This document shows positions 63,916 through 64,000 of a DNA stretch of 64,000 bases, piece by piece. The stretch's first letter is position 1; every line of letters begins with the position of its first letter. The stretch spans positions 9,185,063 through 9,249,062 of the forward strand of contig CM040755.1 of assembly GCA_022829145.1 (NCBI GenBank). The letters run 5' to 3'. The translations under genes were made by a program, and so were the position numbers. The stretch is from Albula goreensis. Taxonomy: Eukaryota; Chordata; Actinopteri; Albuliformes; Albulidae. The notes beneath the pieces are model-generated. The model saw only the letters and a list, made by a program, of their open reading frames with translations, had not been told where the DNA came from and ran no database searches.

Positions 63916-63933
63916 GCAAAGACTGTTCTTTTA
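63806..63933. repeat. CA/TA microsatellite enclosed by an 18-bp inverted repeat
   Basis: TAAAAGAACAGTCTTTGC (63806-63823) and its exact reverse complement (63916-63933) enclose about 40 CA units and a short TA run. Inward pairing continues with one G-T wobble and two A-T pairs. A single strand could fold into a stem of about 21 bp with a loop of about 86 nt. Confidence 0.9.
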
Positions 63934-64000
63934 GAGGAAATGGGTTTTCATCTCCTAAATCTTGCTTTGTCATCAAAAATGATAACATTGGAAGTGCAGT

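Overview
The window looks like gene-poor nuclear DNA from a ray-finned fish. It is AT-rich overall and carries very long CA/TG microsatellites. It also holds decayed pieces of repeat families that are typical of fish genomes: a Neptune-type Penelope-like retroelement with a GIY-YIG endonuclease, a CR1/L3-like LINE reverse transcriptase fragment, L2-type LINE tails, a SINE with the usual teleost-style tail, and hAT-like MITEs. I found no convincing host protein-coding gene, rRNA, tRNA, CRISPR array or bacterial-style operon. Open frames of up to about 150 codons occur on both strands, but none shows a recognisable domain except the two retroelement fragments. The window is therefore best read as an intergenic desert or the inside of a very large intron.

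Layout. 1-12.3 kb: unique-looking DNA with two L2-type LINE tails (2.3 and 4.1 kb), two short hAT-like MITEs (6.7 and 9.2 kb), a SINE remnant (8.7 kb) and a strong G-quadruplex tract (11.7 kb). 12.3-13.6 kb: 3' part of a Penelope-like element on the minus strand. 13.6-22 kb: no genes; a CpG-dense patch next to a C-tract (16.4 kb), a 25-bp minisatellite (18.0 kb) and a TC/AC/ACAG compound microsatellite (22.0 kb). 22.4-22.8 kb: LINE fragment, followed by a stretch with a two-copy 42-bp repeat (23.5 kb). 25.2 kb: about 56 CA units. 28-34 kb: featureless except for a G-rich tract.

34.4-42.2 kb holds the most unusual structure. Two copies of an unclassified repeat share both end blocks. They differ inside: about 115 bp in the copy at 34.5 kb, and about 1.4 kb in the copy at 40.5 kb. 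The longer interior contains a CpG-rich patch and a stop-poor, exon-like stretch. At 42.7 and 51.6 kb there are two copies of another repeat, identical over about 74 bp. Each sits directly upstream of a different microsatellite (CA about 57 units, CT about 16 units).

46-64 kb: an AAT microsatellite, a palindromic MITE-like repeat with a strong hairpin beside it (55.0-55.2 kb), AAAT and A-rich tracts, a duplicated 13-bp GC-rich unit (57.8 kb), TG/GA repeats (60.2 kb), an exon-like open stretch (62.6-62.95 kb), and a CA tract enclosed by an exact 18-bp inverted repeat (63.8 kb).

No genes here can be shown to work together. Any function is likely to be regulatory or structural, and that part is inference.
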